A stretch of 64,000 nt of DNA from Candidatus Eiseniibacteriota bacterium. Its GTDB lineage: Bacteria; Eisenbacteria; RBG-16-71-46; CAIMUX01. The notes below the pieces were generated by a model. That model made no database searches. It saw nothing but the letters and a program-made list of their open reading frames with translations, and was not told the DNA's origin. Of this stretch, positions 35,923 through 44,717 are shown piece after piece. Location: positions 60,914 through 124,913 of the forward strand of contig CAIMUX010000064.1 of NCBI GenBank assembly GCA_903844735.1, given 5' to 3'. Made by a program: the position numbers and the translations under genes. The first letter of the stretch is position 1, and each line of letters starts with the position of its first letter.

Positions 35923-36300
35923 TCAGTAGTCCAGCCAGTAGAGAATCCGGCCGCAGTTCTCGCAAAGCCGCACCATCCCGGGCTCCGTGCGGAGCGAGAC
36001 CGCCGAGGTGGGAAGCCCCATGAAGCAGCCCAGGCAGATGCGGTTCTCCACCGATACGATCGCGTGGGTGAAGTGACGGGAGATCCGCTCGTACAATCGC
36101 AGATCCAGAGCCGGAATTCGCTCGGCCAGGCGTGTGCGCGCAAGCTGCAGCTTCTCGAGGTGCGCCACCGAGAAGCCCATCTTCTCCTCGGTTCCCTTGG
36201 TCGGCGGATCCTTCAGCTCCCGGATCATGATGTCGAGATCCTGCAGCCGGAAGAGCGCATCCAGCTTGTCTTTCAGCGCGTCATTCTCCACCCAGGACAT
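35923..36300 (-). CDS. C4-type zinc-ribbon protein (truncated form)
   Basis: In this 125-aa protein the N-terminal ~60 residues are helical and coiled-coil-like (DALKDKLDALFRLQDLDIMI). The C-terminus is a zinc ribbon with CLGCF and CENCGRILYW, matching the C-terminal end of the CT398-like / zf-RING_7 family. Usual members are about 240 aa with a long antiparallel coiled coil, so this is roughly half length and lacks most of the coil. The ATG at 36300 overlaps the end of the PTS EIIA gene by 20 bases; a GTG at 36291 is a possible alternative start. Function unknown; nucleic-acid or protein binding is inferred. Confidence 0.75.
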   Translation of the reverse strand: MSWVENDALKDKLDALFRLQDLDIMIRELKDPPTKGTEEKMGFSVAHLEKLQLARTRLAERIPALDLRLYERISRHFTHAIVSVENRICLGCFMGLPTSAVSLRTEPGMVRLCENCGRILYWLDY

Positions 36301-36757
36301 CCTCCATGACGGCCTGGAGCTGCTCGTAAGTCTCCACTTTGAGCAGCCGATCCCGGGCCTTCTTTTCCTGCACCAGCTCGGCGATCCGGCCGAGGAGCGG
36401 GAGATACTCGTTCTTCTTGTCTTGCGGGGGCGCCACGATGAGGAAGAAGAGCTTGACCGGCTTGCCATCGACCGCGTCGAAGTCGAGCCCCTTGCGGGCG
36501 ATGGCGAAGACGACCCGCATTCGGATCACAGCCAGGCTGCGCCCGTGCGGGATGGCGACGCCCTTGCCGATCCCCGTCGAGCCGAGCGACTCCCGTCGCT
36601 CCAACATTTCGAGAAGTAACTCCGGACCGCGAACGCCCCCGGCGGCCGAGGCCACGGCCACCAGCTCTCGGAGGACATCCCTCTTGGCAGTTGCCTGGAT
36701 ACTCGCGCAGAAGAGATCCGGAGAGAAATACTGCAAGACTGGGTGATTGCCGTTCAT
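36281..36757 (-). CDS. PTS EIIA domain protein (fructose/nitrogen type)
   Basis: This 158-aa cytoplasmic phosphocarrier has the PTS EIIA type-2 fold, with the phospho-acceptor His in GVAIPHGRS; flanking VFAIARKGLDFDAVDGKPV and LFFLIVAPP are family blocks. It starts MNGNHPVLQYFSPDL. No EIIB/EIIC, HPr or EI gene is in the window, so it is more likely regulatory (PtsN-like) than a sugar transporter subunit. No sigma-54 gene is adjacent either. It lies 162 bases downstream of batDE and overlaps the zinc-ribbon gene. Confidence 0.85.
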   Translation of the reverse strand: MNGNHPVLQYFSPDLFCASIQATAKRDVLRELVAVASAAGGVRGPELLLEMLERRESLGSTGIGKGVAIPHGRSLAVIRMRVVFAIARKGLDFDAVDGKPVKLFFLIVAPPQDKKNEYLPLLGRIAELVQEKKARDRLLKVETYEQLQAVMEDVLGGE

Positions 36758-36919
36758 GTGTATCGAACCGCCCCCCGTACAGGGACCACCCTGACCGGCC
36801 CCTTGTGGAAGGATAGACCGCTCCCCGCGGAGCGGCAACACCAAAACGGCGCCTTAGTCCGGCGCCAAGGTTCGCCACCGCCTTCCCAAGCATCCGGAAA
36901 AACAGTCCGACGCGGTGGA

Positions 36920-39760
36920 TCAACGCATGCGCGCCGCAGCCTCGCGCACACCCAGATCGGAAAGACCGGCCAGCCCTTCGGCAGATCCCCAGCCGTGCAG
37001 CTTCTCGCTATAGAGAACCTCGCGGAAACCATCAGAGGTGCGACCGAGGCGCACACGGGTGCCGGCGTGGAGAGTGAACTCAACGGTCGCCTCCGGATCT
37101 GGGTTGCTCCGGACCGGCAACTCCTCGACCACGACGACGGCCGCGGGCGCGCCGGAGGCGTGGGCCAGCTTCACCAGCATGCCGGCGGCGGAGACCACCA
37201 GAAACGCTCCCAGCGCGGTGCCGGTTAGGCGGAACGGGCGCGAGGCAGCGAGGCTCGATATCGGTCCTCCCCAGAGTGCGAGACGAACCGCCAGCCACAC
37301 GGCAAAGAGAAGCCAACCCACTGTCACTCCTCGCGCCGCCGCGGCCGGGCTCAACCGGTCCTGCAGCGCCGAAAGGCTGCCCAGGAAACGGCTCCCGTCC
37401 TCGCCGACGGTGCGGTCCCTGGTCTCGGCGAGGACCGATTCGAGATTGGTGCGAAGATCCGGATCGCCCGGGGCCACGCGACGGCCCCGCTCGAACCAGT
37501 AGACAGCCCACCCGAGCCGTCCGGCCCGGTAGGAGGCATTCCCGAGATCCAGGTAGAGCTCCGGCGATTCGTATCCGGCCATGACGACCGACCGGTACGC
37601 TTCCAGTGCCTTGGCGTACTCGTTGCGACCGTACGCTTCGTGCCCGCGCGCGAGGGCTGCATGGGCTTCCGTCTTTCCGGACGGCGCCGGCACATCGTCT
37701 CGATCCTCTCCGGCGGCGGTCGCGACCGGAACGTCGAAAGCCAAGGCGGTGGCGGCCAGGATGGCCCCCGCGATGACCGCAACCAGGCCCAGCCCGACCG
37801 ACGTCCGCCCTGGGCCCGACCGCTTTTCCGGTCGCCCCTCACGCCCGGGCTTCCGGAGCGTCTTCTTCTGCAGCTCCACATTGGCCGGAATGTCGCGCGC
37901 GGCATCGAGCAGCTCCCGGAGGTCTGAGTCCGTGCGCACGGCAGGCGCGAAACGGGCAAAGTCGCACCGATCGAGGAGTGTTCGGACGATGCTGATCCCA
38001 TGCTCGACGACACCCTGTCCGGCCAGCTCCGCGGCCAGCTCTTCCCGGGTCAGTGCGCGCACCGGAACGTGAAACCGATCGGTGAAATAGCGATCGAGGG
38101 CCGCGTCCAGCCGGTCGTAGCCCACCCCGGGCTCGCCATCCCCGGCAGCGGCGGCGACACCGATCGCGTCGAGCTCACGGCGAAGACGGCCGGGCGCCCC
38201 GCGGCTCAGGAATCCACCCCAGTCGGCCTCGCGACGCTGCCGCCGTGATCGCACGAACAGGCCGCCTAGCAGAAACAGCAGCGGGACCGCCTGCAACAGC
38301 CAGAAGCCGCCGGATCGCCACCGCTCGGCCACCCCGATGCGACTCAGGGCCCCTCCGGTGCGAATCATCCGAAGATCGCGGCCAGTGCGGGCCACCTCCC
38401 CCGCGCCGCCGGTGGGCGCGGTCGACGCCACCACCGTGTAGGGCAGCGGCGGTGTTTCGAGCCGCACGAACCGGCGCTCCTTCGGATCGAAAACCGACAG
38501 CCGGACCGGCGGCACCTCTTTGGGCCCTGTGCTCTCGGGCACGAGGACGACGCGGAACGTCTTCGCTCCCCGCAACTGGTCGCCGTCACGGCCCGACTGC
38601 ACCTCGGATCCCGAAGCGTACGTCCGCACGCCGGGTGTCTCCGGTAGCCGCGGGTCTCCCACCGTGGAGACATTCCCGGTCCCGTCCACGGTCAGCACCA
38701 GCGTCAGCGGCTCGTTCTGACCGGTCTCGGCGCGCTCCAGGGAGCCGCGCAGGCGGAAGGAGCCGACCCCGCCTGTGAAGTCCTCGGGGCGCGGCTCGGG
38801 CAGCGGATCCACACGAACGACTAGCGGCTTGCTGCCTATCCGGACCCTGCGCTGCGCGTAATTGGCGAAGAAGCCGAACGGGTCGATCGAGCGGCGCCCC
38901 CCGCGGCGATCCTGGATGACCAGGTCGACCGCTCCCTCACCGATGTCGAGCCGACCGGTCCGCGTCGGGAAAAGGGCGAAGGCGAATTCGGTGACTTGAT
39001 AGGGACGGCCGCGCACGTTGGCGGTGGAGGTCCGTTGCGGCGGTAGATCCTCCCGCCAGAACCCCTCGCTGGCCGGCAGATTAGCCACCTGCGAGTCGAG
39101 CACCGGCATGTCCAGCGGCACCCAGACCTGGAACCGCAGCGTCACCTGCTCGCCCAAGAGCACGCGATCGCGGTCGACGGAGGATCGGGCGAAGACATCG
39201 CCCGCGGCCGGGTCAAGATCATCGGGGGGCGGGACCACGGCGCCGGAACCGGCGCGACCCGGCGGAGGCGCGCTCGGCGAACCCGCGCCCGACGAGCGGG
39301 CGCGCACGCCGCCTCCCGAACTGCCGGCCCCTGGGCCGGAGACGCTCGCGTCGGCAACGGTGAGAATCGCGGTTTCGCTCCGATACACATTGCCCTTCTC
39401 GACGATCTCTGCCGGGCCGATGGTGTAACGCCCCGGCTTGTCCCCCAGCACGACGTAATTCCATGCGATCGACCGGGTCATCCGGCCGTTGACGATCGAG
39501 ATGCTGGTGGAGCGGCCGGCGGAGCGGAAGGTGAGGCCCGGGGCATCGGGGATATCCGGCCCCTGATCGACGTTGGAGGCCCCGGTCACAGTCACCGCCA
39601 ACACCGCGGTTTCGCCCGCGAGAATCGCATCCGGCTCCAGCGAGACATCTACGCGCACTCCGGCCCGCGCCGGCGCAACCCCGAACCCCGCGAGGAGGAG
39701 CAGCACACAGACGAGAAGGAGCCTCGCCGGAGCCCCCGTGCTCCCAGCCTGCACCCTCAC
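36920..39760 (-). CDS. batD: BatD-BatE fusion protein
   Basis: In this 946-aa membrane/periplasmic protein of the Bat system, residues 1-33 are a signal peptide (LLLVCVLLLLAGFGVAPARA). The BatD beta-rich region (VRVDVSLEPDAILAGETAVL, NYVVLGDKPGRYTIGPAEI) runs to ~500, interrupted by a Gly/Ser/Pro linker at ~140-185. A membrane span at ~495 (FWLLQAVPLLFLLGGLFV) leads to a cytoplasmic helical part. After another span the BatE half begins at ~690, with TPR units (EYAKALEAYRSVVMAG, ELYLDLGNASYRAGRLGWAV), more spans and an SH3-like C-terminus (EELPVRSNPDPEATVEFTLH). In many genomes batD and batE are separate. Its ATG overlaps the batBC stop. Confidence 0.85.
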   Translation of the reverse strand: MRVQAGSTGAPARLLLVCVLLLLAGFGVAPARAGVRVDVSLEPDAILAGETAVLAVTVTGASNVDQGPDIPDAPGLTFRSAGRSTSISIVNGRMTRSIAWNYVVLGDKPGRYTIGPAEIVEKGNVYRSETAILTVADASVSGPGAGSSGGGVRARSSGAGSPSAPPPGRAGSGAVVPPPDDLDPAAGDVFARSSVDRDRVLLGEQVTLRFQVWVPLDMPVLDSQVANLPASEGFWREDLPPQRTSTANVRGRPYQVTEFAFALFPTRTGRLDIGEGAVDLVIQDRRGGRRSIDPFGFFANYAQRRVRIGSKPLVVRVDPLPEPRPEDFTGGVGSFRLRGSLERAETGQNEPLTLVLTVDGTGNVSTVGDPRLPETPGVRTYASGSEVQSGRDGDQLRGAKTFRVVLVPESTGPKEVPPVRLSVFDPKERRFVRLETPPLPYTVVASTAPTGGAGEVARTGRDLRMIRTGGALSRIGVAERWRSGGFWLLQAVPLLFLLGGLFVRSRRQRREADWGGFLSRGAPGRLRRELDAIGVAAAAGDGEPGVGYDRLDAALDRYFTDRFHVPVRALTREELAAELAGQGVVEHGISIVRTLLDRCDFARFAPAVRTDSDLRELLDAARDIPANVELQKKTLRKPGREGRPEKRSGPGRTSVGLGLVAVIAGAILAATALAFDVPVATAAGEDRDDVPAPSGKTEAHAALARGHEAYGRNEYAKALEAYRSVVMAGYESPELYLDLGNASYRAGRLGWAVYWFERGRRVAPGDPDLRTNLESVLAETRDRTVGEDGSRFLGSLSALQDRLSPAAAARGVTVGWLLFAVWLAVRLALWGGPISSLAASRPFRLTGTALGAFLVVSAAGMLVKLAHASGAPAAVVVVEELPVRSNPDPEATVEFTLHAGTRVRLGRTSDGFREVLYSEKLHGWGSAEGLAGLSDLGVREAAARMR

Positions 39761-41564
39761 CAGTCTTTCTCCACCTTCAACGGACGGCTGCGCGCACGCA
39801 GGCGCTCCTGCTGCAACGTCATCTCCTGCTGCGCCAGTCCGTTGAGGATCTGCCGCGCCTGCTCGGGCGTGATCTTGAGGGGTTGCATGTCAGCCTGGGA
39901 CGGGGCATCGGTGCTGTCGGCACCCTGTTGGCCGTCCTGCGCCTGCTGCTGTTGCTGGTCCTGCTGCCGGCTCTGCTGATCCTTCTTGTCCTCCTGGGAC
40001 TTCTGATCCTGCTGGTCTTTCTGGTCCTTGTTCTTCTGATCCTGTTTGCCGTCCTTCTTCTGTTGCTGATTCTTCCCCGAGGAATCCGGCGGCTGTTGTT
40101 GCATCAGGGCCCGGACCAGCTCGAGGTTGAACTTGGCGTCGCTGTCGCCGGGACGTTGTCGGAGTGCCATCTCGTACGCTTCGGCGGCGCCGGGAAGGTC
40201 ACCCGCCTTGACCCGCGTGTTGCCGAGGTTGTACAAGGCCGCAGCGCGCAGTTTCGGGTCGGGACCGCGCACCGCGCGCAGGAACGACTCCTGGGCCGGC
40301 GGCATCTCACCCGCACGATTGAGCGCGGTGCCGAGATTGTACTCTCCGCGCGGATCGTCCGGATGCTCCCGCGCATACGCCGCGTAGGCGTCCCGGGCCG
40401 CGGCATAGTCACCCTTCCCGTAGGCGCGCCCACCCGGATCGCCGCCCAGGGCGCCCACAGCCGGCGTGGGGTGGGAGAGGAGCAAGGAGGAGCCGAACAC
40501 CGTTACCAGCAGGCCCAGGCCGATGCGATTCCGCCTTGCGGTCCGGCTTCGCCGCCGGCCGCTCCCGGTCCGGCGACGTTCCGCCATCATCGACTCCGCC
40601 GCCAGCAGCAAGAACGCAGCCGCCGCGAAGTAGCCGTAGCGGTCTTCGTACTGCACCGCTATCCCCCCTTTTTGTTCCTTCTGCTCCATGCCGGAGATTT
40701 CGCCGTAGAGTCGATCGAGCGCCAGGCCGCCCGCGTTGCCGTCGAAATATCGCCCGCCGGTATCGTCGCAGATCTTTCGCAGTGTCGCCGGGTCGAGCCG
40801 GGTCATCACAACCTCGCCGTCTCCGGCACGCTTGTAGTCCCGCACCTCCCCGGCCACGCCGCGCTGCGGGATCGGCTCTCCCTTCTCCGAACCGATCCCC
40901 ACCGCGAAGACCCGCACCCCCTGCTCCTTCGCCTCGCGCACCGCCGCCTCCAGGCCGCGGCCATGATCCTCACCGTCCGTAACGAGAACCATCGCCTTGT
41001 ACTTCCGCTCCTTCGGGTCGAATGCCTTCACGGCCGAGCGGATGGCCGCGCCGAGATCGGTTCCGGGCACCGGGATCATCTCCGGTGTCATCAGGCGAAG
41101 GAACATCCGCGCCGCGGCGTAATCCAGGGTTAGCGGGCATTGCACGAAGGCATCCCCGGCAAAGCCGACCAGCCCTACTCGATCGCCACGCAGCCGGTCG
41201 AAGAGCGACTCCACCCCCTGCTTGGCCCGCGTCAACCGGTCGGGACGAAGATCCTCGGCCCGCATGCTCTCCGAGAGGTCGAGGGCGACCATGAGATCGA
41301 TCCCTTTGCGCTCGACGGCCAGGACCCGGCTCCCCACCTGCGGTCGCGCCGCCGCCAGCACGAGAAACGCGGTCGCGAGCACCACCAGCCCGCCTCGCAG
41401 CCACGGCGCCTGCGACGAACGGTCCGGCACCATGCGGACCAGAAGCCCTTCGTCGCACCAGGCGCGCAGCGCTCGCTCGCGCCGCCGCAGCGCCAGGATC
41501 AACCCGACCGCCAGAGCGGCAACAGCGCCAGGAGCCAGAGCCAGTGCGGTTCACCGAAGCGCAT
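39757..41564 (-). CDS. batB: BatB-BatC fusion: VWA domain plus TPR, with N-terminal frame break
   Basis: This membrane-anchored von Willebrand A protein has the MIDAS motif in ALDLSESMRAED and VLVTDGEDHG, and spans near the N-terminus and at ~280. BatC-like TPRs follow (GEYNLGTALNRAGEMPPAQE, ALYNLGNTRVKAGDL) and then a Gln/Lys/Asp tail (QQQKKDGKQDQKNKDQKDQQ). From a TTG at 41502 the open frame gives 581 aa, but the natural N-terminus appears to be MRFGEPHWLWLLA from an ATG at 41564, one base out of phase. A single missing base near 41520 joins them. That ATG is 12 bases after the batA stop, as expected in this operon. Confidence 0.82.
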
Positions 41565-41576
41565 CGTTTCGACCCC

Positions 41577-42563
41577 CTACGGCAGTCGCCGCAACCAGGT
41601 CGCACCCAGCACCGACTCCAGGAGGAGGAGCAGGAGCGCGGGCAGCGCCAGGCGCGAGCCGACCTCGGAGTAGTTCATCCACTCGCGGGTCTGGACCTTG
41701 GTCTTCTCCAGGCCGTCGATTTCACGGAAGATCCGATCCAACGCGCCGGCGTCGGTGGCACGGAAGTAACGCCCCCCGGTCGTCTCCGCGATCCGTGAGA
41801 GGGAGGCGTCATCCACCTGCGCGGGAAGCTTCACGTAGCGCTTCCCGAGGAAAGGGTCTTCCACCGGATACGGCGCGTCCTCCATCGACCCCACTCCGAT
41901 CGGATAGATCCGCACCCGCATGTACCGCGCGAGATCGGCGGCGGTCGCGGGATCGATGGTGCCGGAGTTGTTCCGCCCGTCCGTGAGCAGGATCAACACG
42001 CGACTCCGTCCGGGCAGATCCTTGAGTCGGTTCACTCCGTTGGCGATCGCCATGCCGATGGCGGTGCCGTCTTTGATATCGCCGAAGTCGACCTGGTCAA
42101 TGAGGGTCTTGAGCACCTCGTGGTCCGTGGTCAGCGGAGCCTGTGTGTAGCTGTTCACAGCGAAGACGACCAGCCCGATCCGGTCGGTAGGCCGCCCCTC
42201 GATGAATTTCTTCGCCTCCTCTTTCGCCACCCAGAGGCGGTTCTTCGGCTGGAAATCCTCGGCTTTCATGCTCCCCGAAATGTCGAGGGCAACCACAACG
42301 TCGATCCCCTCACTCGTCACCTCGACCTGGCGCTCGCCGAAACGCGGCCTGGCCAGGGCGATCACGAGCAGCAAGAGGCAGAGCGTCCGCACCCATGGCA
42401 GCACGGCGCACAAGCGCGCCCGGGCGCCGCGAGCACTCCCCAACAGGCGGGTGTCCGGATAGGCGGCGGCGGGCTGCAGCCGTCGGTGATAACGCAAACG
42501 CAGGAAGAGGAGGACAGCCGGCACCGGCAGTAGGCAGAGCATCCATGGCCAGGCAAAACTCAT
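41577..42563 (-). CDS. batA: BatA, VWA-domain membrane protein
   Basis: The 328-aa product has an N-terminal span (WMLCLLPVPAVLLFLRL), a second near 60-75, the VWA domain at ~85-290 with MIDAS residues in ALDISGSMKAED, TLIDQVDF and LLTDGRNNSG, and a C-terminal span (LALPALLLLLLESVLG). In Bat systems, VWA proteins act with the MoxR ATPase at the inner membrane in metal- or stress-linked maturation; the client here is unknown. The start overlaps the stop of the upstream gene (ATGA). Confidence 0.93.
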   Translation of the reverse strand: MSFAWPWMLCLLPVPAVLLFLRLRYHRRLQPAAAYPDTRLLGSARGARARLCAVLPWVRTLCLLLLVIALARPRFGERQVEVTSEGIDVVVALDISGSMKAEDFQPKNRLWVAKEEAKKFIEGRPTDRIGLVVFAVNSYTQAPLTTDHEVLKTLIDQVDFGDIKDGTAIGMAIANGVNRLKDLPGRSRVLILLTDGRNNSGTIDPATAADLARYMRVRIYPIGVGSMEDAPYPVEDPFLGKRYVKLPAQVDDASLSRIAETTGGRYFRATDAGALDRIFREIDGLEKTKVQTREWMNYSEVGSRLALPALLLLLLESVLGATWLRRLP

Positions 42564-43726
42564 GGCCGGACCTCCGGAGACGGCGGCGTGGGCCCCTCTT
42601 CAGGGAGAACCGGCCCGGCCGGCCCGGTAGCGGCGACCAACGATTCGGCACGGCCGGAACCAACGGGCACGGCCCCAGCAGGCACAGCCCCGGCGGGTGC
42701 GGCGACCGGGGGAACGCCTGGGGAAAGGAGCACTGGCGTCGTGGCCCGCACCCAGGCGCGGGCGCGGTCGGTATGCGCGGCTACCTCTCCCAGGAGCCGC
42801 TCCATCTTGGCGAACTTCACCAGCTCGTCCTCGGCCAACCACTCGCCCAAGAGCGCAATCTCTTCCGCACGCAGATCGGTCCGTCCTTCCACGCTCACCA
42901 TGATCTCGCGGCGCGTCTCCTCCAATGCCGGGAAGCCAAGACGATCCTCGATGTAGCGGCGGAAGAGAAGCGACAACTCGCCGTAGTAGTCCTTCACAAG
43001 GCCGTGCTCCGGCAGGCGCCGGGCCAGGAGAGCCTCAAGTCCTACCCCGAACGCCACCTCCGGTGGCAAAGGCGGTGGCGGCGGTGGTTCGAGCACGATC
43101 CGGCGGTGGCGCAGGAGATGGCGATACCGCCACACCGCGAAGACCAGGGCCGCGACACCCAGCGCGATCAGCGCCCACAACCACCAGCGAGGGCGCGCCA
43201 GCGGCACCACCGGCTTGAGGTCGTGCAGCTTCGAGACATCCGCAGGTCCGTTGAGGAGACTCCTCACCCGCACCGGTACCGGCGTCGAGAGCGCTACCGC
43301 AGTGTCTCCCGGCGCGCGCACCCAAAGCAGGGAAAGCTCGGGGAACGAGGTCGCCCCGGTGCGGTAGCGGGTCACCCTTACGGCGCGCTGCACCGTTACC
43401 TTCCCGTCGCGCAAGCCGGCCACCACAGGCCCGGCGTCAAGGACGGTGAACGGCCCCACGCTGTCAGCGATTTGCGGGAGGAGCAGCGTCGCCCCGGGAG
43501 GTCCGGCCCCCTCGATGACGACCGCGATCGGATCTCCCACGGTAATCGAGTCGGGCGTGAGGGTCACGCGGAACGAGAGGTCCGGCGACGGCGTCTGCGA
43601 TGCGCGGGCCGCGCCCGCGAGGGGGAGAGCAGACGCTAGAAGAAGGACCAAGCCGGCAACGACGACGCCATCGATCACGCGGTCAACATCGGATCGCCCG
43701 AGACACAGGGATCGCGCGAGCCTCAC
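42560..43726 (-). CDS. Bat-operon membrane protein (DUF4381-like)
   Basis: The 388-aa product has a signal peptide (VVVAGLVLLLASALPLAGAA), a beta-rich periplasmic domain with DUF4381/BatD-like style (FRVTLTPDSITVGDPIAVVI, RVTRYRTGATSFPELSL), one membrane span at ~185-200 (WWLWALIALGVAALVFAVW) and a cytoplasmic helical segment (KDYYGELSLLFRRYIEDRLG). The last ~50 residues are Ala/Pro/Gly repeats (PAGAVPAGAVPVGSG). It is the position-conserved partner between DUF58 and BatA. Both ends overlap neighbouring genes by four bases. Confidence 0.75.
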   Translation of the reverse strand: MRLARSLCLGRSDVDRVIDGVVVAGLVLLLASALPLAGAARASQTPSPDLSFRVTLTPDSITVGDPIAVVIEGAGPPGATLLLPQIADSVGPFTVLDAGPVVAGLRDGKVTVQRAVRVTRYRTGATSFPELSLLWVRAPGDTAVALSTPVPVRVRSLLNGPADVSKLHDLKPVVPLARPRWWLWALIALGVAALVFAVWRYRHLLRHRRIVLEPPPPPPLPPEVAFGVGLEALLARRLPEHGLVKDYYGELSLLFRRYIEDRLGFPALEETRREIMVSVEGRTDLRAEEIALLGEWLAEDELVKFAKMERLLGEVAAHTDRARAWVRATTPVLLSPGVPPVAAPAGAVPAGAVPVGSGRAESLVAATGPAGPVLPEEGPTPPSPEVRP

Positions 43727-44703
43727 CGCCCCGCCCCCCGCCGCCGCGCTCGCGTGCGGAAGTACCGGTGCAACGGCGCCACGGCGTCCCCGTCGACCGA
43801 AATGAAGACCGGCTCCACGCCGATCCGGCGGAACCGGTCCGGAAGCCCGGCCTCGGTAAAGGCCCCGATCCGCCCCTCGTGGGCCGCGCGCACGGCCAAG
43901 TCCGAGGTATCGACGAGGAAGCGCCGCCCTGTCTCCAGGTCCTCCATCTCCACGAGCCCCACGTCCGGAAGCACCCGCTCGGCGGCATCGCGCAGCACAA
44001 GCGGCACCACCTCATGCCGCTTGGCCGCCAGCGACAGAGCCTGCTCGTACCCCTCGTCAAGAAAGTCGGAAACGAGGAAAATGATGCTCCGCCGCTTGAT
44101 CACGCGGGCCACCGTGGCGCAGGCTTCCGCCACGCTGGTGCCGCCCCGCGAGCCGCTCCGCCCGGAGAGGACCTCGCGCACCACCCGCAGCGCATGCTGC
44201 CGCCCCTTGCGCGGCGGGATCCACTTGCCGGCCTTCTCCGAAAAGAGGAGACAACCGACCTTGTCGTGGTTGCTCACAGCGGAGAAGCCAAGGACAGCGG
44301 TCAGTTCCGCCGCCGCCTCCGCGCGCGTCCTCCCGCGCGAACCGAAGCGCATCGAGCCCGACTGGTCGACAACGAAGATCACCGTCAGCTCGCGCTCCTC
44401 CTGAAAGATCTTGACGAAAGGACGGCGCAGCCGCGCACTGACATTGCGGTCGATCAGCCGCACATCGTCGCCGGGAGCGTACTCGCGCACCTCGGCGAAC
44501 TCGATGCCGCGTCCTTTGAAGGCGGAGTGGTACTCGCCGCTGAAGAGCTCCTGCACCAGGCGGCGGCTCTTGATCTCCACCCGGCGCACGCCACGCAACA
44601 GGCGCAGCGCCGCATCGGCCTCCTCCTCTTGGGCGCGACGAAGATCCCGCTCCTCCACCCAGGAGAGCGGACCCGCGGTCCGGCGAAATTTCGGGAACGG
44701 CAT
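43723..44703 (-). CDS. DUF58 VWA-like protein
   Basis: This 326-aa cytoplasmic protein has family hallmarks GEYHSAFKGRGIEFAEVREY and PGDDVRLIDRNVSARL, then a VWA-like fold with a MIDAS motif in VVDQSGSMRFG and SDFLDEG. DUF58 proteins are encoded next to moxR throughout bacteria and probably serve as its adaptor. It is the second gene of the operon, 14 bases after the moxR stop, and its stop overlaps the next start. Confidence 0.92.
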   Translation of the reverse strand: MPFPKFRRTAGPLSWVEERDLRRAQEEEADAALRLLRGVRRVEIKSRRLVQELFSGEYHSAFKGRGIEFAEVREYAPGDDVRLIDRNVSARLRRPFVKIFQEERELTVIFVVDQSGSMRFGSRGRTRAEAAAELTAVLGFSAVSNHDKVGCLLFSEKAGKWIPPRKGRQHALRVVREVLSGRSGSRGGTSVAEACATVARVIKRRSIIFLVSDFLDEGYEQALSLAAKRHEVVPLVLRDAAERVLPDVGLVEMEDLETGRRFLVDTSDLAVRAAHEGRIGAFTEAGLPDRFRRIGVEPVFISVDGDAVAPLHRYFRTRARRRGAGR

Positions 44704-44717
44704 GGCGCGCTCCCCGC

